Source of the DNA: Sapria himalayana | Lineage: Eukaryota > Streptophyta > Magnoliopsida > Malpighiales > Rafflesiaceae | Assembly (NCBI GenBank): GCA_029783825.1 | Contig: JAREIK010010245.1 | Location: 167,220 to 231,219 of the forward strand | Direction of reading: 5' to 3' | DNA: 64,000 nucleotides | In this document: in pieces, positions 47,912 through 58,987 of the stretch | Position numbering within the stretch: the first letter of the stretch is position 1 | Layout: every line of letters begins with the position of its first letter | Position numbers and translations under genes: made by a program | Notes under the pieces: model-generated | The model's database searches: none | What the model was told of the DNA's origin: nothing | Seen by the model: the letters and a program-made list of their open reading frames with translations, nothing else

Positions 47912-49253
47912 ATGGACCAAGTTGATTTATTAAGGGATAAGAAGTCATTTGCTCATCAAATTAAAAGGACCGCGCCTCACTATTTTGATTTTTCCGAAAT
48001 TTATGGGGAAAAAATGGAGAACCCTCGATAGAGTTCTCCCCCTCCGATATCACCATGCTTGCTGAAGCTCACAAATACATTGTAGTGGGCAAATTTTCTG
48101 ATGGGCGACCTCGCATTGAAGATATCGGGGCATTCTTCGCATCACTGAAGCTTAAAGGTCTATCAAAAATTGGCGTCTTGGATGCTAAACATATTATCAT
48201 TCAACTATCCACCGAGGAGGACTTCCATAGAGTATTGCTGAAGGCAGTATGGTATATATCGGGCTATCCTGTGAGAGCCTTGAGATGGACGCCTTCCTTC
48301 ATAACCAAATAGGAGTCGCCATTACACCCGGTTTGGTTTCTCCACCCTATGCTGCCTATTCACTTCTTTGATAAGCTCTCCCTCTATCATATTGCTAGTG
48401 CAGTTGGCACCCCTCTTCTCCTTGATGGTGCCACTACCATGTTATCTCGACCAAGTATAGCTTGGCTCTGCATAGAAGTGAACCTACTGCATCACATCCC
48501 TCACCGTATATGGATTGGCAGTAAAAATCGGGATGATTTCTGGCAAAAATTGATTCCAGAAAACCTCCCAAGCTACTGCTCCTACTGTAATAAACTGGGG
48601 CATTCATATGACCATTGCTTGGTTAAAAAATTTACAGAAGACAAATAGTGGAATGTTCCTAGAACAGAGACAAGAAATGAGAGGAAAGAATATAGAATTA
48701 AACCACACCAACATAGTGAATAGAACTCCAATGGAGTTGTTACAGGAATGGAAATAGTGGAATATGTTCCCACTAGGAAAGAAGATACCGAAGGTGCTAG
48801 AAAAATAAATAACTTAGAGGAAAATGCTAAAAACCATGAACTAATCATAAAAATAGCTGAAATAAATAAAAGATTTAGGAGAGGCAGATTCGAAACCAGA
48901 AAAAAGAGTGCAGGAGAAGGAAAGGGGTAGAGGAGTTAGGTAATAACTCAGATGCGGATTTAGAGGTTAGAACCGATTTCATTTTAAATAAAAATGAGAA
49001 AGAATCTAATTTTATAAAAGCCACCAAAGATGATTTAAAAATCAATAATTTTACAAATATAATGGGAGATAGAGATTGGGCCATGGAGGAAATAAAACTC
49101 ATGGCATTACATCTAGGCAGGGAATGGAAAAATGAAAAATCAGGAGGGTTTAGTTTGATTAAAAAATCTAGAAATAGGAAAAAATACTTAAATAAAACAT
49201 ATGAATCAAAATGCGATACAAGAGCTCGGGCTAAATTCACTTCTAATGTTTAG
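47912..49253 (+). pseudogene. LINE ORF1, DUF4283-like with zinc knuckle
   Basis: An RNA-binding gag-like protein in plant L1 elements. A first ATG at 47912 opens a frame that stops at 48029-48031; the main domain resumes in another frame from about 48001. The DUF4283-like domain spans roughly 48040-48480: LAEAHKYIVVGKF, WYISGYPVRALRWTP, then an amber codon at 48310, then HPVWF, and RPSIAWLCIEVNL beyond. A CCHC knuckle follows at 48577-48618 (CSYCNKLGHSYDHC). A linker rich in K, E, N and R runs to TAG 49251-49253, with stops at about 48646 and 48928. The last codons overlap the ORF2 start in ATGTTTAG (49246-49253). Confidence 0.85.
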
Positions 49254-52200
49254 ATTTCTCTACTGGAATGTGAGGGGGTATTGCAAACCCATCTTCAATA
49301 AAAAGAGTTAAAAAACTAATTCAATTATATAAAACTCCAATTATTATACTTTCCGAACCCATTGTAAATAAGGATAAACTAGAATACTACAAAAAGATAT
49401 TAGGGTTTGATTATTCTTTCTCTAATAAAAATAACAAAATCTGGATTTTTTGGAAAAGCATATTTAATATAATTATTTTAGAAGATACGAATCAAATTAT
49501 TAACTGTTCTTTAGATAATCCCCGAGAGGCGATCATTTCAGTAGTTTATGACAAATATACTAAAGAAGGTAGAAGGGAGCTTTGGAATGATATTCTTAAA
49601 ACCGCTAAAATAAATAAACCATTGATAATAGGAGAAGATTTCAATATTATAAGAAAGGCTAGCGAGAAAAAAGGGGGAAACCCCCCAATAGAAAAGCTAT
49701 CACTCACTTTAATGATACGATATCAGAGGCTAGTTTAATGGAAGCTAGCTTTTCAGGCCCCCAATATACTTGGTGCAATAACTGGAAAGTTAAAGGCACC
49801 ATATGGGCAAGATTACATAGAATTCTACATAATGTCAAATGGCTAGAAGCTTATGGCTCCACAGCCATTAGACATTTAAATAGAACATGTTCAGACCACA
49901 ATCCACTATTAATATCCGTAGAAAAAAATAAAATCAAGAATAAGTCGATTAAATTTCAGAATGCATGGTCTTTACATCATGCTTTCATCAATACAGTTAA
50001 AAATTCATGGACACAAGAAATAACAGGTAACCCTATTCAAATATGGAATGATAAATTAGAAAGGCTAAAAAAACACTTAATGATATGGAATAGAGACTCC
50101 TTCGGCAATATTAACAAAAATATTATAGAAGCAGAAAAGAAAGTTGAAAAAAAGATTTAGAATATGAAACACTTCAAAATTCAGATAGTATAAAGGAACT
50201 AAATAAAGCACAGGCTGAGCTAAAATTAAAATTACTAATACAGGAAGTATTTTGGAAACAAAAAGCTAAAATAAATGGATTAAAGAAGGAGATAAAAATA
50301 CGAAGTTTTTCCAGAAAACAACCAAAATCAAGACTCAAAAACAAAGAATAAAAGGTATAAAAAATAACCTAAACAAATGGGTAGACACTAACTTAGAAAT
50401 TAAAAACCACCTTGACAAATATTTTGAAAACCAATTTAGAGGCATTACAAATTTGAATGGAGATTATCTCCTAAATAAGATAGACCATAAAATTACCAAT
50501 GAAGAAAATGATGCACTTACCAAATTTCCGGATGAAGAAGAACTGAAGTTTATTATCTTTAGCATGGGCAAAAACAGTGCCCCGGGTCCTGATGGGTGGA
50601 ACTATGAGTTCAATCAAAATGGTTGGTTAATCATAAAAAATGACCTCCTAGGGGCTATACATGGATATTCTGTGGCGCAGAAATAGGCAAGAAATGGAGC
50701 GGCACGTACTTGGTTCTAATTCCTAAAATGGAAAACCCCGATAAAGCTAATGACTTTAGGCCTATTAGTCTATGTAACTCCATTTATAAAATCATGGCCA
50801 AGCTACTTCAAAACAGATTAGTTGTAGTTTTGCCAAAAATCATTTCTAAAGAACAATCAGGATTTATGAAAAATTGATTATTAATGGAAAATATTTGTTT
50901 AGCAAAAGAAATGATCAGAGAAATATGATCCAAATCTAGAGGTCATAATGTATTGCTAAACCTAGATCTCTCAAAAGCTTTTGATAGAATTGAATAGAAA
51001 ATTTTATGTTTTGTCATGAGAAAGATGAGTTTTTCTGAAACTTGGACTGCCTTGATTTATAGATGCATATCAAGTCCTTGGATTAAACTTCTTGTCAATG
51101 GAGAACTAGGAAAAGATATTAAGCCGATGAGAGAGTTAAGGCAGGGTGATCCCCTTTCTCCCCCCCCTCTTTAATATCTACCTAGAGCTCCTCATTATTA
51201 ATATCAAAAATAAACTTATCTCAGGAAGTATAGGTCGGTTTGGTCAGCCTATTAATACTCCTTTAGTAAGATGCTTGGCTTATGTTGATGATGTGATCAT
51301 TTTCACAAATGGAATCTTCAGATCCCTACATAACCTCATGGAGTTGTTAAAATTCTTACAAGAAGAAACGAGGCAGAAAATTAATAACAAAAAGTGCCAA
51401 TTTATGATTGCCAAAAAAGCCCCAATAAGTCTAGGTCATAGAATTAACAAAATAACATGTTTCATGCAGATAAAAGGTGCACTTCAATATCTTGGATGCC
51501 CAATATACGAAGGAAAACTAAAATCAATATACCTAGATTTACTACTTGAAAAAATTAAAAATAAAATTCCTGGCTGGAGAGTGGACATACTTTCCATGAG
51601 TGGTAGAATTGCTCTGATCACCCATGTGTTACAAAGCATAGTCATGCAGAATCTGCTGATTACTCACCTTCGAGTGTCGGATAAAAAAAGAATAGAGAAG
51701 AAATTGGCCCATTTCTTATTGGGATCAAAAAGTGGCAAAATAAAGTTACATTGGAAAAAATAGAAAGATCTTTCTACCCCTTATAGGAAACAGGCCTCAG
51801 CATTACTGATTTAATCGATCTAGTTAAAGCGTGGACGTGCAAAAGATGGTGGAGGTTTAAAGAAAAAAATAACCTATGGGCTGAATTTTTGAGATCTAAA
51901 TATTGTATAGAGGATAATATAACTAGGAATAGAAAAAAGAACAAAGCATCACAAATCTGGCTTCAAATGCTCAATCAAAGGGAATTACTGGAAAAACATT
52001 CTAAACTTACTAAAAATGGCTGGAAATGGACTTTAAGTGCAGACGGAATAATCTCACTTAAAACCATTAAAGAAAAAGTAAGAAGTAGGAAGGAAATACA
52101 ACCTTTATTTAAATGGATATGGGATAATGATAATAGTCAAAAGATAAAAACTAATACATGTTAAGTTCTCTCAAATATCATTCCTATAGATGAAAACAAA

Positions 52201-53155
52201 AAAACAAAAGGCATACAACTTGCCTCTAGATGTGAATGCTGTTCGCAAAAACTAGAATCACTTGATCATCTGTTTTACCAAGGTAATATAGCCATGGAAA
52301 TCTGGGAAAACTAGAGTCTGAAATGGGATTAAAGCATGCATGTATTCCTCTTAGAAATAGACTAATTAAATGGAGTAATGCGCATTTTCAGCACAGCTCA
52401 CAGAAATGGATTAAAAATAACATACCTCATATTGCTATCTGGTGTATATGGAAAGCTAGGAATAATAGCAGATATTAAGGGCATGGAATGGACCCTGAAG
52501 ACATATGAAAAGCAATAAAGATTGAAATAAAAATCACCTCGGAATCTTCCCCACTTGAAGCTTAAAGCCCTCTTCTAGACACTTACACTCTAAAATTCTG
52601 GAATCTCATGGTGTCTAAAATCAAACCACTAAAAGTTATAAGAGTTAAGTGGGAAAAACTAGAAAAAGGCAGAATAGCCCTAAACACCGATGGTAGCTTC
52701 GACAAGAACATAGGCCTAGTTGGTGGAGGAGGTGCCTTAAGAGACTCTTGTGGTCACTTAATATTTGCCTTCTCAGGTCCCAAAAATGCATCAACTGCCC
52801 TCCACGTAGAAATATTAGCATTAAGGGATGGACTTAGAATATGTTACTCTAAAGAGCTAACAAATATAGATATACAAATAGATTCTAAAATATTGGTAGA
52901 CTTAGTGAATAACAAAAGTAGTACGTGGAAACTTGAAGAGGAGTTAGAGAAAATTAACAAATTAAAAATATCATTAGATGCATCACCCACGCACATATAT
53001 AGGAAATCAAATGCCTTAGCAGACAAATTAGAAAAAGAAGGAAAACTCAAAGAATCCCATGTATATGAAGAAGACTCTATTCCAAAGAGATTTAAAGGTA
53101 TTATAAAACTAGATAAAAAAGAATTCGCATACATTCGAATAGTCAAAAAAGATTG
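49246..53155 (+). pseudogene. LINE ORF2: endonuclease, reverse transcriptase, RNase H
   Basis: Starts at ATG 49246 with FRFLYWNVRG, an AP-type endonuclease start. A frameshift at the GGGGG run near 49276 follows, then IIILSEP, LIIGEDFNII near 49630 (family usually GDFN) and SDHNPLL near 49908. The reverse transcriptase spans about 50570-51760: APGPDGW, DFRPISLCNSIYKIMAKLLQ, LDLSKAFDRIE, RQGDPLSP, and catalytic YVDD at 51281-51292. A run of eight C at 51162-51169 shifts the frame between RQGDPLSP and LFNIYLELL. The zf-RVT-type region lies at 51950-52310 (WKWTLSADGIISLK; SRCECC, LDHLF). RNase H (RVT_3 type) is at 52670-53050, with Asp in LNTDGSF, Glu in HVEILALRDG, Asp in IQIDSK and Asp in RKSNALADKL. 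It stops at TGA 53153-53155. Not translatable as one protein. Confidence 0.92.
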
Positions 53156-54240
53156 AGAGGATATTATAAGATTTCATCATCGATGTGAGTGTTCAAGTTC
53201 TTTTGTTCTTATATCAGCACAGGGCAGGTTCCATATTTGCTCAAGTCTTCCTGGTCCTGAAGGAAATCTTTGTAGAAATGAGTAATTACAATGTGGCGGC
53301 ATTATGGATTCCCCCACAAGTATCTCAGTTCTCACTACAGGTTTGGAATCACACTGCAGAGAGTAAGAATGGCATGTATACCTGCAGTTTCTTTTTTGTT
53401 GTATTTTTCTTAGCAGCAAGGATATGAAAAACATGAGGAACCGACATGCGCACAAGTGCCTGTATCTCCAGCATTATAGATTCAAAGTCTGTATGAACTC
53501 TATTCTGATGTTGCCATGTTAAACGGCTTAAGTTTAGGTGTGTTTTGTGTTATAAGGTATTGTAGTGTATGTGTTATTTTAATGTAATTTAGAAGTCCAT
53601 AAAAGTAGGCTTGGTCGTGTACACTATTGAAAGCTGCTGTCCACAATTGGGAGCAACAAAAAGCTGCTATGGTAGTGCTAACAACATAAATTGGATGCTT
53701 AGTTTGAAGGAGCCAGAAGTGTGAGGAAGATGTCCAGTAGTAATGCTGGAGGCTGGAAATCTCTTTGTGTTTGTGGCATGTATGCAGGTGACAGGTAGAG
53801 GAAGATCAATTATACTGGTGTTCTTGGATGATTTCAAAAGATAGCACCACGTTTCATAGAGCCTTTTCTGGAAAATATAAAGATAAAGTTGCAGCTCTTG
53901 ATACATAAGCTCAACAAAGTCATTGGGCAGAATTAAAGGCCCGGTAGGAAGAGAAAGGAAGCTAGTTTGAAGAAAGGGATTATATGATAAAGACTCATTT
54001 CTCAACTAGCAACAAAGTGTAGGTAGCAACAAAGCTGAAAATCCCAACAGAAACTCAAAATTGTTCTCTAGGTGGATTAGATTGGGAAAATATTTGTCCA
54101 TGTTTACTTTATTACATTTACAATAACTAATGCTTAGTGTAGGTGAAAAGGGTGTAAAGGGTTACGGGTAGCAAGCAAGTAGGTTGTAAAAATGATATTT
54201 CTCTGCCAAAAGAGAGGGTTATAATTAATAAATAAACTTT
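53156..54240 (+). other. LINE 3' untranslated region
   Basis: No ORF of note: frames at 53177-53455, 53185-53427 and 53667-54005 lack recognisable domains. The final ~100 bp (from about 54140) is the block shared with four other copies and probably includes the part recognised by the element's own reverse transcriptase. Confidence 0.7.
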
Positions 54241-54562
54241 GAAAAAAAATGAATAAGAAGAATAATAAGAATAATAAGAATAAGAAGAATAAGAAGAATA
54301 AGAAGAATAAGAAGAATAAGAAGAATAAGAAGAATAAAAAGAATAATAAAAATAAGAAGAATAATAAGAAAAAGAAGAATAAAAAGAATAAGAAGAATAG
54401 GCAGATTAATAAGAAAAAAGAAGAAGAATGAGAAGAATAAGATGAATAAGAAGAATAAGAAGAATAATAAGAATAAGAAGAATAAGAAGAAGAATAATAA
54501 TAATAATAATTAGAAGGATAAGAAGAATAAGAATAAAAAGAATAAAAAAATAAGAATAAAAC

Positions 54563-54596
<34 letters not shown>

Positions 54597-55975
54597 AATA
54601 CGTAGATTAATAAGAAAAAAAAGAAGAATGAGAAGAATAAGATGAATAATAAGAATAAGAAGAATAAGAAGAATAATAAGAATAATAAGAATAATAAGAA
54701 TAAGAATAAGAAGAATAAAAAAATAAGAATAATACGAATAATAAGAATAATAAAAATAATAAAAAGTATAAGAAGAATTAGAATAAGAAAAAGAAAAAGA
54801 AGAAAAATAAGAATAAGAAAAATAACAAAAATACAATAAATAAGAATAATAAAAACAAGAAGAAATAGAAAAAAGAGAAGCAAGAGAAGAAATAGAAGAA
54901 AGAGAAGAAAGAGAAGAAAGAGAAGAAAGATAAGAAAGAGAAGAAAGAGAAGAAAGAGAAGAAAGAAAAGAAAGAGAAGAAAGAGAAGAAAGAGAAGAAA
55001 GAGAAGAAAGAGAAGAAAGAGAAGAAATAGAAGAAATAGAAGAAAGAGAAGAAAGAGAAGAAAGAGAAGAAAGAGAAGAAAGAGAATAATAAGAAGAATT
55101 AAAAGAATTAAAAGAATTAGAAGAATAATAAGAAAAAAAGAATAAGAAAAAAAAGTAAATAAGATTAAGAAGAATAAGAATAAGAAAAATAAGAAGAATA
55201 AGAAGAATGAGAAGAATAAGAAGAATAAAAAGAATAAGAAGAATAAGAAAAATAAGAAGTATAACAAGAATAACAAGAATAAGAAGAATTATGAAAATAA
55301 GAAGAAAAGAAGAATAAGAAGAATAAGTATAATAATAAGAATAAGAAGAATAAGAAGCATAAAAAGAATACGAAGAATATGAAGAATAAGGAGAATAAGA
55401 AGAATAAGAAGGATAAGAATAATAAAAAAATAAAAAAAAATAAGTAAAAATAAGAAAAATAATAAGAAGAATAATAAGAATAGTAAAAATATAAATAATA
55501 ATAAGGATAAGAAATAAAGAAGATAAGAAGAATAAGAAGAATAAGAAGAATAATAAGAATAAGAAGAATTAGAAGAATAAGAAGAATAAAAAAAAGCAGA
55601 ATAAGAATAATAATAAAACGAAGAATTAGAAAAATAAAAGAATAATAAGATTAAAAAATAAAGAAAAATAAGAATAAGAATAATAATAAAAAGAAGAATA
55701 AGAAGATTAAAAATAATATGAATAATAATAAGAATACGAAGATTAAGAATAATATAAAATATAAGAAGAATAAAAATAATAAAAATAATCTAAAGAATAA
55801 TTATAATACGAAGAATAAAAATAATAAAAAGATTTGAATAATAAGAAGAATTAGAAAATAAGAAGAATATGATGTATAAGAAGAATAACAAGAATAATAC
55901 GGATAATTAGAAAAAAGATCAATAAAAAGAATAATAAGAATAACACGAATAAGAAGAACAAAAAGAATAAGAACA
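54241..55975. repeat. (AAGAATAAG)n array with homopurine sub-array
   Basis: Starts directly at the LINE 3' end with near-perfect units (54250-54340). A distinct sub-array with unit AGAAAGAGA spans about 54880-55085. It includes a homopurine stretch of roughly 95 bp (about 54932-55028) with mirror symmetry. Motifs like AGATTAATAAGAAAAAAGAAG appear near 54401 and 54605. The long minus-strand frame 54134-55276 (F/L-rich) is an artefact. Confidence 0.95.
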
Positions 55976-56056
55976 ATTTGTTGTTAGTTTGTACCAACAG
56001 TATTCTTCTACCAAAATAGAGGGTTATAATTAATAAACAACTTTTTCAAAAAAAAA
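55976..56056 (+). mobile_element. Very short LINE 3' end (about 80 bp)
   Basis: Only the terminal block: TTGTTAGTTTGTACCAACAG, TATTCTTCTACCAAAATAGA, GGGTTATAATTAATAAAC, then a run of A into the array. The flanks on both sides are purine arrays of the same polarity. This is the most extreme 5' truncation of the family in the window. Confidence 0.85.
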
Positions 56057-58987
56057 GAATAAAAAAAATAAGAAGAATAAGAAGAATATGAAGAATAAAA
56101 AAAATAAAAAGAATGAGAAGAATAAGATGAATACAAAAAATTAGGAAGAATAAGAAGAATAAGAAGAAGAATAATAATAGAAGAATAAAAAGAATAAAAA
56201 GAATAAAAAGAATAAAAAGTATAACAAGAATAAGAATATTAAAAAAATTAAAAAGAATGAGAAGTAAGAAGAATACAAAGAATATGAAGAATAAAAAGAA
56301 TAAGAAAAATAAGAAGAATAAGAAGAATAAAAAAAATAAGAAGAATAAAAAGAATAAGAAGAATAAGAAGCAAAATATGAAAAGAAGATTTTTATAAAAT
56401 GAATAATAATAAGAATAAGTAAAATAAGAAGAAAAGAAGAAAAGAAGAATAAGAAGAATAATAAGAATAAGAAGAATAAAAGAATACGAAGAATAAGTAG
56501 AATCAAAAGAATAAGAAGAATAAGAAGAATAAGAAGAATAAGAAGAATAAGAATAATAATAAGAATAAGAAGGATAAAAAGATAAGAAGAATAAAAAGAT
56601 AAAAGAATAATAAGAATTATAAGAATAAGATGAATCAGAAAATTAGAAGAATAAAAAGAATAAGTTCAATAAGAAGAATTAGAAGACTTAGATGAATAAT
56701 AAAAATAAAAAGAATTTGATTAATAAGAAGAATTAGAATAATAAGAATAATTAAAATAATAAGAAGAATAATAAGAATAAGAAGAAGTAGAAGAAGTAGA
56801 AGAAGAAGAAAAGAAAAAGAATAATAAGAAGAAAGATTAATAAGAAGAAAGATGAATAATAAGAAAAAGTAGAATAAGAAGAAGAATAATAAAAAGAATA
56901 AAAAAAGAAAAAGAAGAATAATAAGAATAATAAGAATAAGAAAAATATGATAAATAACAAGAATAAGAAGAAAAAAAATAATAACAATAAAAAAAATAAG
57001 ATGAATAAAAAGAATAATAAGAATAATAAGAATTAGAAGAATTAGTAGAATAAGAAGAAAAATAAGAATAAGTAGATTAAGTAGAATAAGAATAATAAAA
57101 AGAAAAAGAAAAAGAAGAATAATAATAATAATAATAAGTATAAAAAGAATAAGTAGGATAAGAAAAAAAATAAAATAAGAAGAATAAGTAGATTAATAAG
57201 AATAATAAGAATAAGAAGAAAAAAAGAATTAGAAGAATAAAAGAATTGGAAGAATAAAAAGAATAAGAAAAATAAAAAGAAGAGTAAGAATAATAAATAG
57301 AATAAGAAGAAAAAGAATAATAAAAAGAATAAGAAAAATAAGAAAATTAAGATGAATAATAAAAATAAGAAGAATAAGAAGAATTAAAATAATAATAATA
57401 ATATAATAATAATAAGTATAATAATATTACGAATAATAAGAAGGATAATAAAAATAAGAAGAAGATTAAGAAGAAAAAATATAATTATAAGGAGAATAAG
57501 AACAATAATAAGAATATGAAGAATAATAATAATTATAAGAATAAGAAGAATAAAAAGAATAAGAATAATATGAAGAATAATAAGAATGAGTCGAAAATAA
57601 AAAATAAGAATAATAATAAAAATAAAAAGAATATGAAAAAAAAGAAGAATAAGAAAAATAAAAAGAATACGAAGAATAAGAAGAATAAGAAGAATACAAA
57701 GAAAAAGAAGAAAAAAAGAATAAAAAGATTAATAAAAATAAAAATAATAAGAATAAGAATAAATAGAAGAATATTAAGAATAAAAATAATAAGTAGAATA
57801 CGAAGAATAAAAAAATAAGAAAATTAAAAAGAATAAAAAGGATAAAAAAATAGTAAGAATAAATATAATAAGAAGAATATAAAGAATAACAAAAACAAGA
57901 AAAATGAGTAAAAAAAAGAATAACTAGAAAAATAAGAATAAGAATAATAAGAATAATAATAATAATAAAAAGAATAAGAAGAATATGAAAAATATGAAGA
58001 ATAACAAGAATAAGATGAATAATTAGAATAAGAAGAATCAGATGATTAAAATGAATAACAAGAATAAATAAAATAAGAAGAATAAGAAGAATAAGAAGAC
58101 TAAAAAAATAAGAAGAATAAGATGAATAAAAGAATAAAAGAATAAGAAGAATATGAAGAATAAAAGAATAAGAAAATAAGAAGAATAAGAAGAATAAGAA
58201 CAATAAGAAAAAAAATTAAAAGAATAAGGAAAATAATAATAATACAAAAGAATAATAAGAATAATAAAATAAGAAGAATAAAAAGAATTAGAAGAATAAA
58301 TGAATAAAAAGAATAATAAGAATAAAAGAATAATAAGGAATAAAAAGAAGAGTAAGAAGAATAAATAGAATAAGAAGAACTAAGATGATTAAAAAGAATA
58401 TGAACAAAATAATAATAAGAGGAATAATACAAATAAGAAGAATAAGTAGAATAAGAAAATAATAAGAATAAGAATAATGAGAAATAATAAGAAGTTTAAG
58501 AAGAAGAAGAATAATTAAACGAATAATAGAATAAACGACTAAAACAATAAGAAGAATAAGAAGAATAATAATAATAAGAACAATACGATCAATAAAAAAT
58601 AATATTAATAAGAATAATATGAATAATAATAAAAATAATAAAATAAGAAGAATAAAAAAATAAGAAGACATAGAATAATAATAAAAAATAAGAAGAAAAA
58701 GAAGAATAAAGTATGAATAACAAGAATAACATGAATAAGAAGAATAAGAACAATAAGAAAAATATGAATAATAATTAAGAATAAGAATAAAAAAAAAAGA
58801 AAAAGAAGAAAAAGAAGGAAAAAGAAGGATAAGAAGGATAAGAAGAATTAGACGAATAAGAAGAATAGAAATTAATACAAAAAAACAAAGAATAAAAGAA
58901 TAAGTAAAATAATAATAAAAAGAAGAATATAAAGAATACAAAGAATAAGAAAAAATAAGAAGTATAATATGAATATGAAGAATAATA
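56057..58987. repeat. (AAGAATAAG)n array, 2.9 kb
   Basis: The longest array in the window, more degenerate than the others, with many AAT/AAG trinucleotide switches and some T-containing interruptions. It ends sharply at about 58987 in AATAATAACCTCGCCC. Frames such as 57466-58203 and 58288-59028 on minus are artefacts. Confidence 0.94.

Larger units (their letters stand above)
47796..54240 (+). mobile_element. Near full-length L1-type LINE with RNase H
   Basis: About 6.4 kb with a 5' untranslated region of roughly 115 bp, ORF1 (gag-like), ORF2 (endonuclease, reverse transcriptase, zf-RVT-type region, RNase H) and a ~1 kb 3' untranslated region. It ends with CCAAAAGAGAGGGTTATAAT (from 54206), TTAATAAATAAACTTTG, a short A run and then (AAGAATAAG)n. 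Arrays of the same polarity lie on both sides. A target duplication cannot be defined because both flanks are the same simple repeat. Coding regions carry several frameshifts and stops. Confidence 0.88.

Noticed and set aside
52844..53146. Minus-strand ORF of 100 codons
   Set aside because: Antisense to the LINE RNase H domain, which is well supported on plus.
54134..55276. Minus-strand frame of 380 codons, F/L-rich, membrane-protein-like
   Set aside because: It lies in the (AAGAATAAG)n array. The 9-bp unit keeps all frames open and the sequence is a translated simple repeat.
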